Of a stretch of DNA of 32,366 nucleotides, positions 23,703 to 31,770 are shown in pieces. The stretch covers positions 5,718 through 38,083 of the forward strand of contig DBXH01000001.1 of the NCBI GenBank assembly GCA_002309335.1, read 5' to 3'. The translations under genes were made by a program, and so were the position numbers. Within the stretch, counting starts at the first letter, position 1, and each line of letters begins with the position of its first letter. A model generated the notes under the pieces. The model made no database searches and was not told where the DNA came from. It was given only the letters and a program-made list of their open reading frames with translations. This DNA is from Bacteroidales bacterium UBA1217. Lineage in GTDB: Bacteria > Bacteroidota > Bacteroidia > Bacteroidales > P3.

Positions 23703-24847
23703 TATTTTACCCCCTCCTTTTCTGGATTGTTTATTTTGTGTGTCTCAGCTACTTTGCGTATAAAATCGACTGCATATTGCATAGCTTGGTCGTGCTCGTA
23801 GGCTTCTGGCTGCGATTTGGCGAATTTCACCATATCCGCTTTTTGCAGTAACTGGCGCAACAGGCTTTCGCTTTCCTCGCTCCAGTCGTCAATGCCGTGA
23901 AATGCTTTTAGTGTTTGTCGTGTGGTCATTTCGGCTGCAGATATTCCGTACATATTTCTCAAGAAACGTCTTACTATGTCGGTCATATCGGTATAGTACT
24001 TTTTGATTCTGCCTTTCTGCCACAGCTCTTTGCGTCTCAAGGCCTCCAGTTCCGACAATGCCTTCTTGTCGGCTGGAGTAGGTTTAGCTCCAGGCAACAC
24101 TACGATGGGCTTATGTTCTTTGCGACGTTTTACAACCCAAATCACAGCCAGTATTATGGCAGCAAGCAGAATGGTGTATACTATCCATTGTGCTATCTCC
24201 CAGAATGTTAAAGGTTCTTTTAGATATCCGGTGTCTGCTTTGGTTTCGCATTTTGTAGTGTCGGCGTCGGCAACATAGGCAACGGTGAGCGTTAATCCCT
24301 CTTCTGGTGCAAGCATCGCTGTCTGACCACCGTCGGTAATGCGGACAACGACTCCTACAATACTATGCTTTCCTGCATCAAACGATGTGATTGTTACCAA
24401 CTGTTCAATACTTTTTGTCTTTCTGTTGGCATCGTATATTGTATCGTTCTTTGATTCAAGTGCTTCAATGCCTCCGCGAGTCAGCTCTTGCAATGTCGGC
24501 AAACCAACGCCTTTCCCGTCGAGGCCGTCAACAATAATGTGCAAAGTTGTCTGGTCACCAATAGTTATCGAGTCAGCGTCAATTTTTGCTGTAACGCTTG
24601 TGTTTCCAATCTTTGACGGTAATTTTACGTTGACTATGGTGTCGCTCTGCGTTATAGGTGCCGCTTGTGTAGTTGGCATCGTTGACTTTTGCTGTTGACG
24701 TCCGTTTTGATTTTGTTTTGCATCAAGCAAATCTTTGGTGTCGAGCGTCACTCTACTGTCCACAAGTCCCTTGCTGCCAGTGCTTTGTCCCCATCCGGTA
24801 ACCGTCACAGCCAGCATCACATATACTATAAAAAGTTTTATTTTCAT
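23702..24847 (-). CDS. DUF4381-like Bat-operon membrane protein
   Basis: A 381-residue protein with a signal peptide (MKIKLFIVYVMLAVTVTGWGQ), a polar Gln-rich linker (about 40-70), a periplasmic beta-sandwich (about 70-205: VTAKIDADSITIGDQTTLHI, similar to the start of BatD Ig domains), one membrane helix (about 225-247, IVYTILLAAIILAVIWVV), and a cytosolic helical tail with LSELEALRRKELWQ and YYTDMTDIVRRFLRNMYGISAAEMTT. This tail resembles DUF4381 proteins found beside MoxR/VWA systems. It sits in the expected slot between the DUF58 gene and batA, overlapping batA by one base. The function is not established; a scaffold or chaperone partner role is inferred. Confidence 0.8.
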   Translation of the reverse strand: MKIKLFIVYVMLAVTVTGWGQSTGSKGLVDSRVTLDTKDLLDAKQNQNGRQQQKSTMPTTQAAPITQSDTIVNVKLPSKIGNTSVTAKIDADSITIGDQTTLHIIVDGLDGKGVGLPTLQELTRGGIEALESKNDTIYDANRKTKSIEQLVTITSFDAGKHSIVGVVVRITDGGQTAMLAPEEGLTLTVAYVADADTTKCETKADTGYLKEPLTFWEIAQWIVYTILLAAIILAVIWVVKRRKEHKPIVVLPGAKPTPADKKALSELEALRRKELWQKGRIKKYYTDMTDIVRRFLRNMYGISAAEMTTRQTLKAFHGIDDWSEESESLLRQLLQKADMVKFAKSQPEAYEHDQAMQYAVDFIRKVAETHKINNPEKEGVK

Positions 24848-24891
24848 TTTTCAATTTTCATTTTCCGAATTTCACTCTTCACAAATCTCTT

Positions 24892-25758
24892 TCAATTTCT
24901 CCTCTTAAATACACCGATCAACGGTTTTACAAAATCTTCTCCTGTGGTTATTGTAACGTGGTCAATACCATATTTTTGCAGCAACGCTTCGTTCTTTTCA
25001 CTATAGTGTTGGCAATACTCTTTGTATGCTTCCCGCACGGCTTTCGACGAAGTGTCCACCCAGCGCAGTTCTCCTGTTTCAAGGTCCTCGAATGCCGTAA
25101 GCCCCATCTTTGGCAGACTTTTTTCGCGGGGGTCTTCAATCTTAAGCACCACCAGATCGTGTTTTCCGGCAGCGATTTTAAGGGCGTTCTCGTAGTCGTC
25201 GTCATACAAGTCGCTCAGCAGGAATGCTGTTGAGCGTTTCTTCGTTACATTCGAAAAATAACGTAGTGCCTCAGCAATGTCGGTCCCGTGACCGGTTGGC
25301 TTAAAACCAATCAACTCTCGTATAATGCGTAGTATATGGCTACTACCCTTCTTGGGTGGGATAAACTTTTCGATATGGTCGCTAAACATCACAACGCCAA
25401 CTTTGTCGTTGTTGTGAATTGCCGAGAAAGCCAATGTTGCAGCAATTTCGGCTATCAGTTCCGACTTGAACTGGTTTGTGGTGCCAAATCGATGCGAACC
25501 GCTCATATCAATCAGCAGCATTACAGTAAGTTCGCGCTCTTCCTCAAACACCTTCACATAGGGATGGTTCAGTCGTGCAGTAACGTTCCAGTCGATATTG
25601 CGTACATCATCGCCATACTGGTATTCTCGCACTTCGCTGAACGCCATACCTCTTCCTTTGAAAGCGCTGTGGTATTCGCCCGAAAACATCTGCTGTGACA
25701 ACCCTCGTGCCCTGATTTCAATGCGTCTAACCTGTTTTATGATTTCACTTTCCTGCAT
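24892..25758 (-). CDS. DUF58 domain protein (MoxR-associated VWA-like)
   Basis: A 288-residue cytosolic protein of the DUF58 family. The ATG at 25758 is used; a TTG three codons upstream is also in frame. Family motifs: LSQQMFSGEYHSAFKGRGMAFSEVREYQYGDDVRNIDWNVTAR in the N-terminal half, then a VWA-like domain with Asp-Met-Ser-Gly-Ser (LLIDMSGSHRFG) and LLSDLYDDDYENAL. It is the second gene of the Bat operon, 44 to 53 bases from moxR. DUF58 proteins nearly always occur next to MoxR ATPases and are thought to be clients or partners. No abnormality is seen. Confidence 0.94.
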   Translation of the reverse strand: MQESEIIKQVRRIEIRARGLSQQMFSGEYHSAFKGRGMAFSEVREYQYGDDVRNIDWNVTARLNHPYVKVFEEERELTVMLLIDMSGSHRFGTTNQFKSELIAEIAATLAFSAIHNNDKVGVVMFSDHIEKFIPPKKGSSHILRIIRELIGFKPTGHGTDIAEALRYFSNVTKKRSTAFLLSDLYDDDYENALKIAAGKHDLVVLKIEDPREKSLPKMGLTAFEDLETGELRWVDTSSKAVREAYKEYCQHYSEKNEALLQKYGIDHVTITTGEDFVKPLIGVFKRRN

Positions 25759-25811
25759 AACACTCAACTCTCAATTTGACCCAAAAACTCTAAACTTTAA
25801 ACTAATGACTC

Positions 25812-26807
25812 CTACGGCACATCCACTCTGTTCAGAATCTCATTTACAATCTCTTCGCTCTTTACGTTCTCGGCCTCAGCTTCATATGTCAAACCGATTC
25901 TGTGGCGGAGCACATCCATTGCTATGGCGCGAACATCCTCAGGAATCACATAGCCGCGTCTCTTCATAAAGGCATAGCTCTTCGATGCTTGTGCGAGACT
26001 TATGGAACCGCGCGGCGATGCACCATAGCTTATCATCCCTTTCAGTTTCTCAAGATGATACTGTTCCGGAAAACGCGTTGCAAAGATAATGTCGGTAATA
26101 TAATTCTCAATCTTTTCGTCCATATATACCTCTTTAACCAACTCCCTGGCTTTCAGTATGTCGGCAGGCTTCATCATCGCTGTTTGACGGTTGAAGCCTT
26201 CGCCCAAGCTCTGGTGCAGGATCTGACGCTCTTCATTCTTGTCGGGATAGGTGATAACAACCTTCAGCATAAAGCGGTCCACCTGGGCCTCGGGTAGGGG
26301 ATAAGTACCTTCTTGTTCAATCGGGTTCTGCGTAGCCATTACGAGGAAGGGTTCTTCTAGTTTGAATGTGTTCTCTCCAATGGTCACTTGGCGCTCCTGC
26401 ATAGCCTCGAGCAGAGCACTTTGAACTTTGGCCGGCGCGCGGTTTATTTCGTCGGCAAGTATAAAGTTCGAAAAAATAGGTCCTTTCTTCACTTGGAATG
26501 TCTCGCTCTTCTGGCTGTAAATCATCGTACCGATAAGGTCGGCGGGCAATAGGTCGGGCGTAAACTGTATACGGCTGAACTTGGCATCGATAGCATTGGC
26601 CAAAGTGGTGATGGTCAGCGTCTTTGCCAAGCCCGGTACGCCTTCCAGCAGCACGTGGCCGTTCGACAGAAGGCCTATCATCAGGCTTTCAACCATATGT
26701 TTCTGTCCCACAATGTTTTTGCGCATTTCCATAACCAAAGCGTCAACAATGGCGCTCTCACGCTCTATGCGCTGGTTAAGCTCTTGAATATTCACAGGTT
26801 CATTCAT
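25812..26807 (-). CDS. moxR: MoxR-family AAA+ ATPase
   Basis: A 331-residue cytosolic AAA+ ATPase of the MoxR family, a putative chaperone for metal insertion or assembly of VWA-domain proteins. Walker A is GVPGLAKT (about residues 55-62), Walker B is FILADEINRAP, and the sensor/linker motif VMATQNPIEQEGTYPLPEAQVDRF is complete. The lid domain has GASPRGSISLAQASKSYAFMKRRGYV. It is the first gene of the leftward Bat operon, so its promoter should lie in the 26808-27175 gap. I could not find an exact TAnnTTTG element on that strand. Length is typical. Confidence 0.96.
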   Translation of the reverse strand: MNEPVNIQELNQRIERESAIVDALVMEMRKNIVGQKHMVESLMIGLLSNGHVLLEGVPGLAKTLTITTLANAIDAKFSRIQFTPDLLPADLIGTMIYSQKSETFQVKKGPIFSNFILADEINRAPAKVQSALLEAMQERQVTIGENTFKLEEPFLVMATQNPIEQEGTYPLPEAQVDRFMLKVVITYPDKNEERQILHQSLGEGFNRQTAMMKPADILKARELVKEVYMDEKIENYITDIIFATRFPEQYHLEKLKGMISYGASPRGSISLAQASKSYAFMKRRGYVIPEDVRAIAMDVLRHRIGLTYEAEAENVKSEEIVNEILNRVDVP

Positions 26808-27175
26808 ATTGTTTTGTGTTTTACTTTTTTCAATTCATTGCGGTTTGTGCCGCTATTCATAATCCAAAACTTACAAACGTTGTTCGACGTCAAAATATTG
26901 TTAGGAAACTATTATTTTTTTGATTTTTTAATAAATCGTGCAGCCCCAACGCTAACTAATTGCAAACTTAACTCTACCTCAACTCTGGGTTAATTCTGGG
27001 TTAACGCTATCCCGATGCTAACCCAATGCCGGCCCTTCAAAACGGTTGATAAATTTGTTTGTAATTTTTTTTGAAAAAATATTTGCCAAAAAACGTCTAT
27101 TTCAAAAAAAAACCTTATCTTTGCATATTGTATTTTTACGCAGAAATTGAAAATCTAATTAATTATTAATATCTT
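26808..27175. promoter_or_regulatory. Divergent intergenic region between moxR and the 1045-residue T9SS cargo gene
   Basis: The only gap longer than 300 bases. No ORF of note is seen. It is AT-rich at both ends and carries a set of short repeats at 26951-27025: two direct TCTGGGTTAA copies at 26984-26993 and 26995-27004 (11-base period), an inverted partial copy (CTAACCCA) near 27018, and GCTAAC words at 26951 and 27017. It must contain the promoters for both flanking transcripts. Confidence 0.7.
27116..27123 (+). promoter_or_regulatory. TAnnTTTG promoter element for the 1045-residue secreted protein
   Basis: TATCTTTG exactly matches the Bacteroidota -7 consensus and lies 52 bases before the ATG at 27176, followed by an AT-rich leader typical of well-translated Bacteroidota genes. 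No good -33 TTTG is found at the usual 19-21 base distance; the nearest TTTG is at 27082-27085. Confidence 0.65.
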
Positions 27176-30100
27176 ATGAAAAGCAAAAAAGTACTAATCG
27201 GCTTAATTGTCGCTGCTTTTGTAGGCGGAGCGCACTTCGCATCCGCCCAGTCAAAGGCAAATTACCAAAACAATCTCATCGAGGTCGGCCCCGATAATAT
27301 CGCAGGCCGCGTACGTGCCATTGTGGTCGATAACGCTGACCCCAATCACACCACCCTCTACGCAGGTGGCGTCGCCGGTGGCCTCTTCAAAAAAACCGGT
27401 GATGAAAAATGGCAGTATCTTCCCTATATCTCAGGCAACAAGGAAATCACCCTCCCGATTTCTTGTATGATTCAGCTTCCCGACAATTCTCTCCTTATCG
27501 GTACTGGCGAGGGTTTTGTTGATGAGCACGGCGTCAACCTCGAACGGATGTCTCCCAAAGGACGCGGCGTCTATCATTTCAACCCCAACGACAACAGCTT
27601 TACCCTTCTTAGCAAAACCAACCCCTCAACCAATTCCGAATGGTCATACATCAACCGTATGGCTCTTCTTGAGCGCGACAACTATCTGTACATCTACGCC
27701 GCCACCAACGAAGGCCTCTACAGATGGAAACTCAGTTCCTCCAATCCCGATTGGAACGCAACCCCGTCGCTTGTGCAGGCTGGCTGTTTCTACGATGTTA
27801 TTATCATCTCAGCCGACAATATCGCCTACGCCACCACTCCTGGCAAAATCTACCGCGTCGGTAATGTGACCGGCGAAGGCAACGCTGTTGATGTCACCAG
27901 CAGCAACACCGCGTTCGCTAATTCAAGCCGTATCGAACTTGCTGCCAACACTGCTCACGCTTTCGACAGCACCCTCGGTACAAACGTTCATACTACTTAT
28001 CTGTATGCTCTCGTCAGCGATAGCAACGGCTTGCTCGACGGCGTCTTCCTGACAAATAATCAGCAGACATGGACCCGTTTGACCACATCTACCGTCTCCC
28101 CGTTCACAAAAGAAAATCCCGGCACACTCAACTCGGCAATTGCAATCAACCCGAGACATTACAAAGAAATCTATGTCGGCGGCGCTACCCTTTGGTCGGG
28201 CGAAGGCTTTGTGGAGAATTCATACTACCAGTGGATCAAACAATCCTACTCCGAGTCAGAGCTCAACAGTGGCAACTATATGGCCTCCGTCTATTCCAAC
28301 CCTATGTGCCTTCACTCAGGCATCCATCAGATTGTTCCTACTTGGACCATCAAGGACGGCGACACCGTTTGGATGAACTACTATGCCACCGACGGAGGTG
28401 TCTACGCCGACGCTAACGGCTTTACCGGTTATTTCCGCTCTCTCAACAAGGGTCTCAACACCGTCCAGTTCAACCACATTGCTGTTACTCCCGACGGCTC
28501 GCTCATTGGCGGTGCAGTCGACAACGGATGCCCCTTCATTCAGACCCGCAATGACCACGATGGCTCTGTACCCACAAATTCTTGGTATGACAACGACCCC
28601 AACTCGGTTATGAACCATATGGGTAATGTCCTCTGGCTCGGCAACGGTGGCGGCGTGGCTGCCTCGATGTTCCAGCAGATTCTCCCCTTCACCCGTCGCT
28701 CAATCATCGTGTCGGCCGAACCTGGTCACTTCTCGAGAAGTTCTTCAAGCGTAGCCAGCTTCGGTCGCGCTTGCGCCGACTATACCGACTACACCAATAC
28801 TCAGACTTGGACTTATGCCGAGGCTTTCCTCTCCGACATTATCCTCAACTCGAACCAAATCCCGCAGATCAGACTCTGGGAAACAACAAACAATACCATC
28901 TGGAACGATAGTATGACTTTCACCATCGATACCAACTCGACATACATCCACAACGGACAGGAACTGCAACTCACCGGCAACACTCAGATTAAGCCCGGCG
29001 ACAGCATTCTCGTGGTTTCCAAACCGAATTTCGACTATCCTTTCTATTACAGATTCAACGAGACCTTCACCGTTAAGAACAAAATGAACCACAAAATACA
29101 AAGCCCCGTGGTCAGCCGTGTTATTCTCAATGCACGTATGCTCAGAGGCAATGGTTCGGTCTATATGAATATGACCCCCAACTACTATCGCAACGTTTGG
29201 GATGAAAACGAAGCCACCAGCACCGATGATGCTACTATCGAGAAACTTATGCACTGGGTCAAGATATTTGAGGCTGACCTGGGTCACAGCGTAGGCGACA
29301 TCGCTTTCAGCCGCGATGGCAAGAGCATCTTCATCAATGTCGTCAACGATAGCACCGGACGTAACTTCGTCTTCCGTCTCTATGATTTCACCAATGCCGA
29401 TGTCAACCATAGTATGACCTACAAGAGCCAACTTCAGTTCGTGAAGGATGACTATGTCGGAAACCCCTGCATTACTCATTTCGACACCATTCTCGCTACC
29501 GATGGTAACTGGTTCAACCGTCCGTTGACCTCCATCTCTGTCGACCCGCGTCCCGGTCAGGACAACCTCGTACTCACCTTCGGAGGCTACAGTAATGATG
29601 GTGCCAATATGGTTTATGTCAAGAACGCTACAACCCCCGCCACCCGTACCGTTACCAATATCAACGTTACCAACGGCGAAAACTCGATGCTCGTTAGCGA
29701 CCCGGTTTATTCTTCTCTGATCGAATGCACTACCGGTGCAATCTACGCTGGTACCGAAAAGGGTGTCTTCGCTTCTCCTTCGGCTGTCAACCCGAGCTGG
29801 CAGAACTTCGGCGCTTTCAACGGCGTTCCGGTTACCTCTATTGTTCAGCAGACTCAGAACCTTAAACGTCAGAGATACACCGTCCGCGAAGGCGTTAACG
29901 ATGTTACCTATCTCTACGCAAAGACCAAATATCCTTATGCAATTTATTTTGGTACCTACGGTCGTGGTATCTTTATGGACACAACCTATGTTACCGACCA
30001 CGAAAATGAAATCTGCAATGAGGAGGATTGGCTGGGCATCACCAACGTCGACAATGGCGAAAACCGTATGAACATCTATCCTAATCCCGCAGCCGACATT

Positions 30101-30313
30101 GCTACAATCGACCTCGGTATTGTCAATGCAGGCAACGCTGTCGTCAAGATTTACGACATCACCGGTAAGATGGTCCACAGCGAGAAACTCGGCTATCTCA
30201 GCGAGGGCAGCCATCAGTACACCATCGACTGCACCAAGTTTGCTCACGGTATGTATCTCGTAAATGTAAACATTGGAAAAGAGTCAGCTACTTCTAAACT
30301 GATCGTTCGATAA
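27176..30313 (+). CDS. Secreted beta-propeller-like protein with type A T9SS sorting domain
   Basis: A 1045-residue exported protein. Signal peptide: MKSKKVLIGLIVAAFVGGAHFASAQ. The N-terminal half has blade-like repeats of the sialidase/BNR or VPS10-like kind: VGPDNIAGRVRAIVVDNADP, LYAGGVAGGLFKKTGDEKW, LLIGTGEGFVD, YAATNEGLYRWKL. A closing segment, IYAGTEKGVFASP and YFGTYGRGIFMDT, sits near residues 855-940, suggesting one or two propellers interrupted by an inserted beta region (about 555-680). The C-terminus (966-1045) is a type A sorting domain: NIYPNPAADIATIDL, VKIYDITGKMV, GMYLVNVN. No catalytic residues are recognised. It is divergent from the Bat operon and ends in a strong terminator, so it is a single-gene transcript. 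The clean promoter and C-ending codon bias suggest strong expression; this is inference. Confidence 0.86.
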   Translation: MKSKKVLIGLIVAAFVGGAHFASAQSKANYQNNLIEVGPDNIAGRVRAIVVDNADPNHTTLYAGGVAGGLFKKTGDEKWQYLPYISGNKEITLPISCMIQLPDNSLLIGTGEGFVDEHGVNLERMSPKGRGVYHFNPNDNSFTLLSKTNPSTNSEWSYINRMALLERDNYLYIYAATNEGLYRWKLSSSNPDWNATPSLVQAGCFYDVIIISADNIAYATTPGKIYRVGNVTGEGNAVDVTSSNTAFANSSRIELAANTAHAFDSTLGTNVHTTYLYALVSDSNGLLDGVFLTNNQQTWTRLTTSTVSPFTKENPGTLNSAIAINPRHYKEIYVGGATLWSGEGFVENSYYQWIKQSYSESELNSGNYMASVYSNPMCLHSGIHQIVPTWTIKDGDTVWMNYYATDGGVYADANGFTGYFRSLNKGLNTVQFNHIAVTPDGSLIGGAVDNGCPFIQTRNDHDGSVPTNSWYDNDPNSVMNHMGNVLWLGNGGGVAASMFQQILPFTRRSIIVSAEPGHFSRSSSSVASFGRACADYTDYTNTQTWTYAEAFLSDIILNSNQIPQIRLWETTNNTIWNDSMTFTIDTNSTYIHNGQELQLTGNTQIKPGDSILVVSKPNFDYPFYYRFNETFTVKNKMNHKIQSPVVSRVILNARMLRGNGSVYMNMTPNYYRNVWDENEATSTDDATIEKLMHWVKIFEADLGHSVGDIAFSRDGKSIFINVVNDSTGRNFVFRLYDFTNADVNHSMTYKSQLQFVKDDYVGNPCITHFDTILATDGNWFNRPLTSISVDPRPGQDNLVLTFGGYSNDGANMVYVKNATTPATRTVTNINVTNGENSMLVSDPVYSSLIECTTGAIYAGTEKGVFASPSAVNPSWQNFGAFNGVPVTSIVQQTQNLKRQRYTVREGVNDVTYLYAKTKYPYAIYFGTYGRGIFMDTTYVTDHENEICNEEDWLGITNVDNGENRMNIYPNPAADIATIDLGIVNAGNAVVKIYDITGKMVHSEKLGYLSEGSHQYTIDCTKFAHGMYLVNVNIGKESATSKLIVR

Positions 30314-30329
30314 TAATAATTAGATAGAG

Positions 30330-30367
30330 AAAGAGGTACTGACTGCAAAGCAGTACCTCTTTTTTTT
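30330..30367 (+). terminator. Rho-independent terminator after the 1045-residue secreted protein gene
   Basis: A perfect 12-base stem (AAAGAGGTACTG at 30330-30341 with CAGTACCTCTTT at 30351-30362) around a 9-base loop runs into a tract of eight T residues (30360-30367). It begins 16 bases after the stop codon. Confidence 0.92.
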
Positions 30368-30380
30368 GCAGATAATAACT

Positions 30381-30392
30381 ATTGTATACAAT
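30381..30392. repeat. Perfect 12-base palindrome upstream of tyrS
   Basis: ATTGTATACAAT is its own reverse complement and lies 17 bases before the tyrS ATG, between the terminator and the gene. It could be a small operator, or simply chance in AT-rich leader DNA. Confidence 0.3.
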
Positions 30393-30409
30393 ATTATATT
30401 TATATTGAA

Positions 30410-31684
30410 ATGAGCAACCTTGTAAAAGAACTAAAATGGCGTGGAATGATCCACGATATGATGCCTGGTACTGAAGAGCAACTCAACAAAGAAATGACTA
30501 CTGCATACGTGGGCATCGACCCCACAGCCGACAGCCTTCATATCGGACATCTCGTCAGCATTATGCTCCTCAAACATTTGCAGATGGCTGGCCACAAGCC
30601 TCTTGCTGTTGTTGGCGGCGCCACAGGTATGATTGGCGACCCTTCGTTCAAGGCCGCTGAGCGCAAGCTCCTCACTCCCGAGGAGATACAGCATAATGTT
30701 AGCTGTATCAAGAAGCAGCTAGAACGTTTTCTCGATTTCGGCGACAAGGCAAACGGCGCCGAAATTTTGAACAACTATGATTGGATGAAGGATTATCTCT
30801 TCCTCGACTTTATCCGCGATGTTGGCAAGCATATTACAGTCAACTATATGATGACCAAGGACTCTGTCAAGAAACGAATGGAGACGGGCATATCGTTTAC
30901 GGAATTCAGCTACCAGTTGCTGCAAGGCTACGACTTCCTTACCCTCTACCGCACCAAGGGTTGCAAACTCCAGATGGGTGGCAGCGACCAGTGGGGCAAT
31001 ATCACCACGGGTACTGAGCTTATCCGCCGTATGGAAGGTGGCGAGGCTTTCGCTCTCACTTGTCCGCTTATCACCAAGGCCGACGGCACAAAGTTTGGCA
31101 AGACTGAAGGCGGTAACGTATGGCTCGACCCTGAGAAGACTTCTCCCTACAAGTTCTACCAGTTTTGGCTCAACTGCTCTGATATCGATACGGCCCGCTA
31201 CATCCGCATCTTCACCCTTCTTTCTAAAGAGGAGGTCGAGGAACTCGAGCGGCAGCATGCTGAGGCTCCGGAGCGCCGCATACTTCAGAAAGCTTTGGCT
31301 AAGGATATCACCATTCGCGTTCATGGTCAAGCTGCTTACGACACCGCTATCGCAGCGTCGGAACTTCTATTTGGTAAAGCTACCACCGAGCAGCTTAACG
31401 CTCTTGACCGCGACACTCTGCTAAGCGTCTTCGAAGGTGTACCTCAGTTCAACGTTAGCCGTTTCGCAATCGAGGCTCAGCCGTCGCTTATTGACATTGC
31501 TGCCGAAACAGGTATGTTCGCCAGCAAGGGCGAAATACGTCGAGAACTAAAGCAGAACTCTATTATGGTCAATAAGCAGAAGGTTGCTGAGGATTGCCGC
31601 CTCACCGCTGCCGATATTCTAAGTTGTGGCTGCATCTTAATCCAGAAAGGCAAGAAGAACTACTACCTTATCAATGTGAAGTAG
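30410..31684 (+). CDS. tyrS: Tyrosyl-tRNA synthetase
   Basis: A 424-residue cytosolic class I aminoacyl-tRNA synthetase that charges tRNA-Tyr. The HIGH signature is at residues 44-47 (DSLHIGHLVS), the tyrosine-binding region includes YQLLQGYDF and MGGSDQWGNI, and the KMSKS-type loop is KFGKT at 228-232. The C-terminal S4 RNA-binding domain is seen in the last 70 residues (FASKGEIRRELKQNSIMVNKQK). Length matches bacterial TyrS of the TyrS1 type. It stands alone, after the terminator of the upstream gene. The 96-base leader holds the palindrome noted above but no T-box-like structure that I can see. Confidence 0.97.
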   Translation: MSNLVKELKWRGMIHDMMPGTEEQLNKEMTTAYVGIDPTADSLHIGHLVSIMLLKHLQMAGHKPLAVVGGATGMIGDPSFKAAERKLLTPEEIQHNVSCIKKQLERFLDFGDKANGAEILNNYDWMKDYLFLDFIRDVGKHITVNYMMTKDSVKKRMETGISFTEFSYQLLQGYDFLTLYRTKGCKLQMGGSDQWGNITTGTELIRRMEGGEAFALTCPLITKADGTKFGKTEGGNVWLDPEKTSPYKFYQFWLNCSDIDTARYIRIFTLLSKEEVEELERQHAEAPERRILQKALAKDITIRVHGQAAYDTAIAASELLFGKATTEQLNALDRDTLLSVFEGVPQFNVSRFAIEAQPSLIDIAAETGMFASKGEIRRELKQNSIMVNKQKVAEDCRLTAADILSCGCILIQKGKKNYYLINVK

Positions 31685-31726
31685 CAAGTTTTTCTTTTAA
31701 TTGGATGCTATGTCATTTTTTATTTG

Positions 31727-31734
31727 TATCTTTG
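31727..31734 (+). promoter_or_regulatory. TAnnTTTG promoter element for the MFS transporter gene
   Basis: TATCTTTG matches the Bacteroidota -7 consensus exactly and is 36 bases upstream of the ATG at 31771. A TTGG at 31701-31704 is a weak candidate for the upstream element. It lies in the 86-base gap after tyrS, indicating separate transcription. Confidence 0.68.
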
Positions 31735-31770
31735 CAAATCCTATGAAAAGTTAATTTAAATAATAATAGT

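Noticed and set aside
25759..25767. TTG start three codons upstream of the DUF58 ATG
   Set aside because: The ATG at 25758 is the more usual start and no family motif lies in the three extra codons.
26860..26915. Minus-strand promoter for moxR
   Set aside because: Only partial matches to TAnnTTTG (such as TAAGTTTTG and ATATTTTG read on the minus strand) were found, with no convincing partner element.
28745..30247. 500-codon open frame on the minus strand opposite the 1045-residue secreted protein
   Set aside because: It is an antisense shadow caused by codon bias; it shows no recognisable domain or promoter, while the plus-strand protein has a signal peptide and sorting domain.
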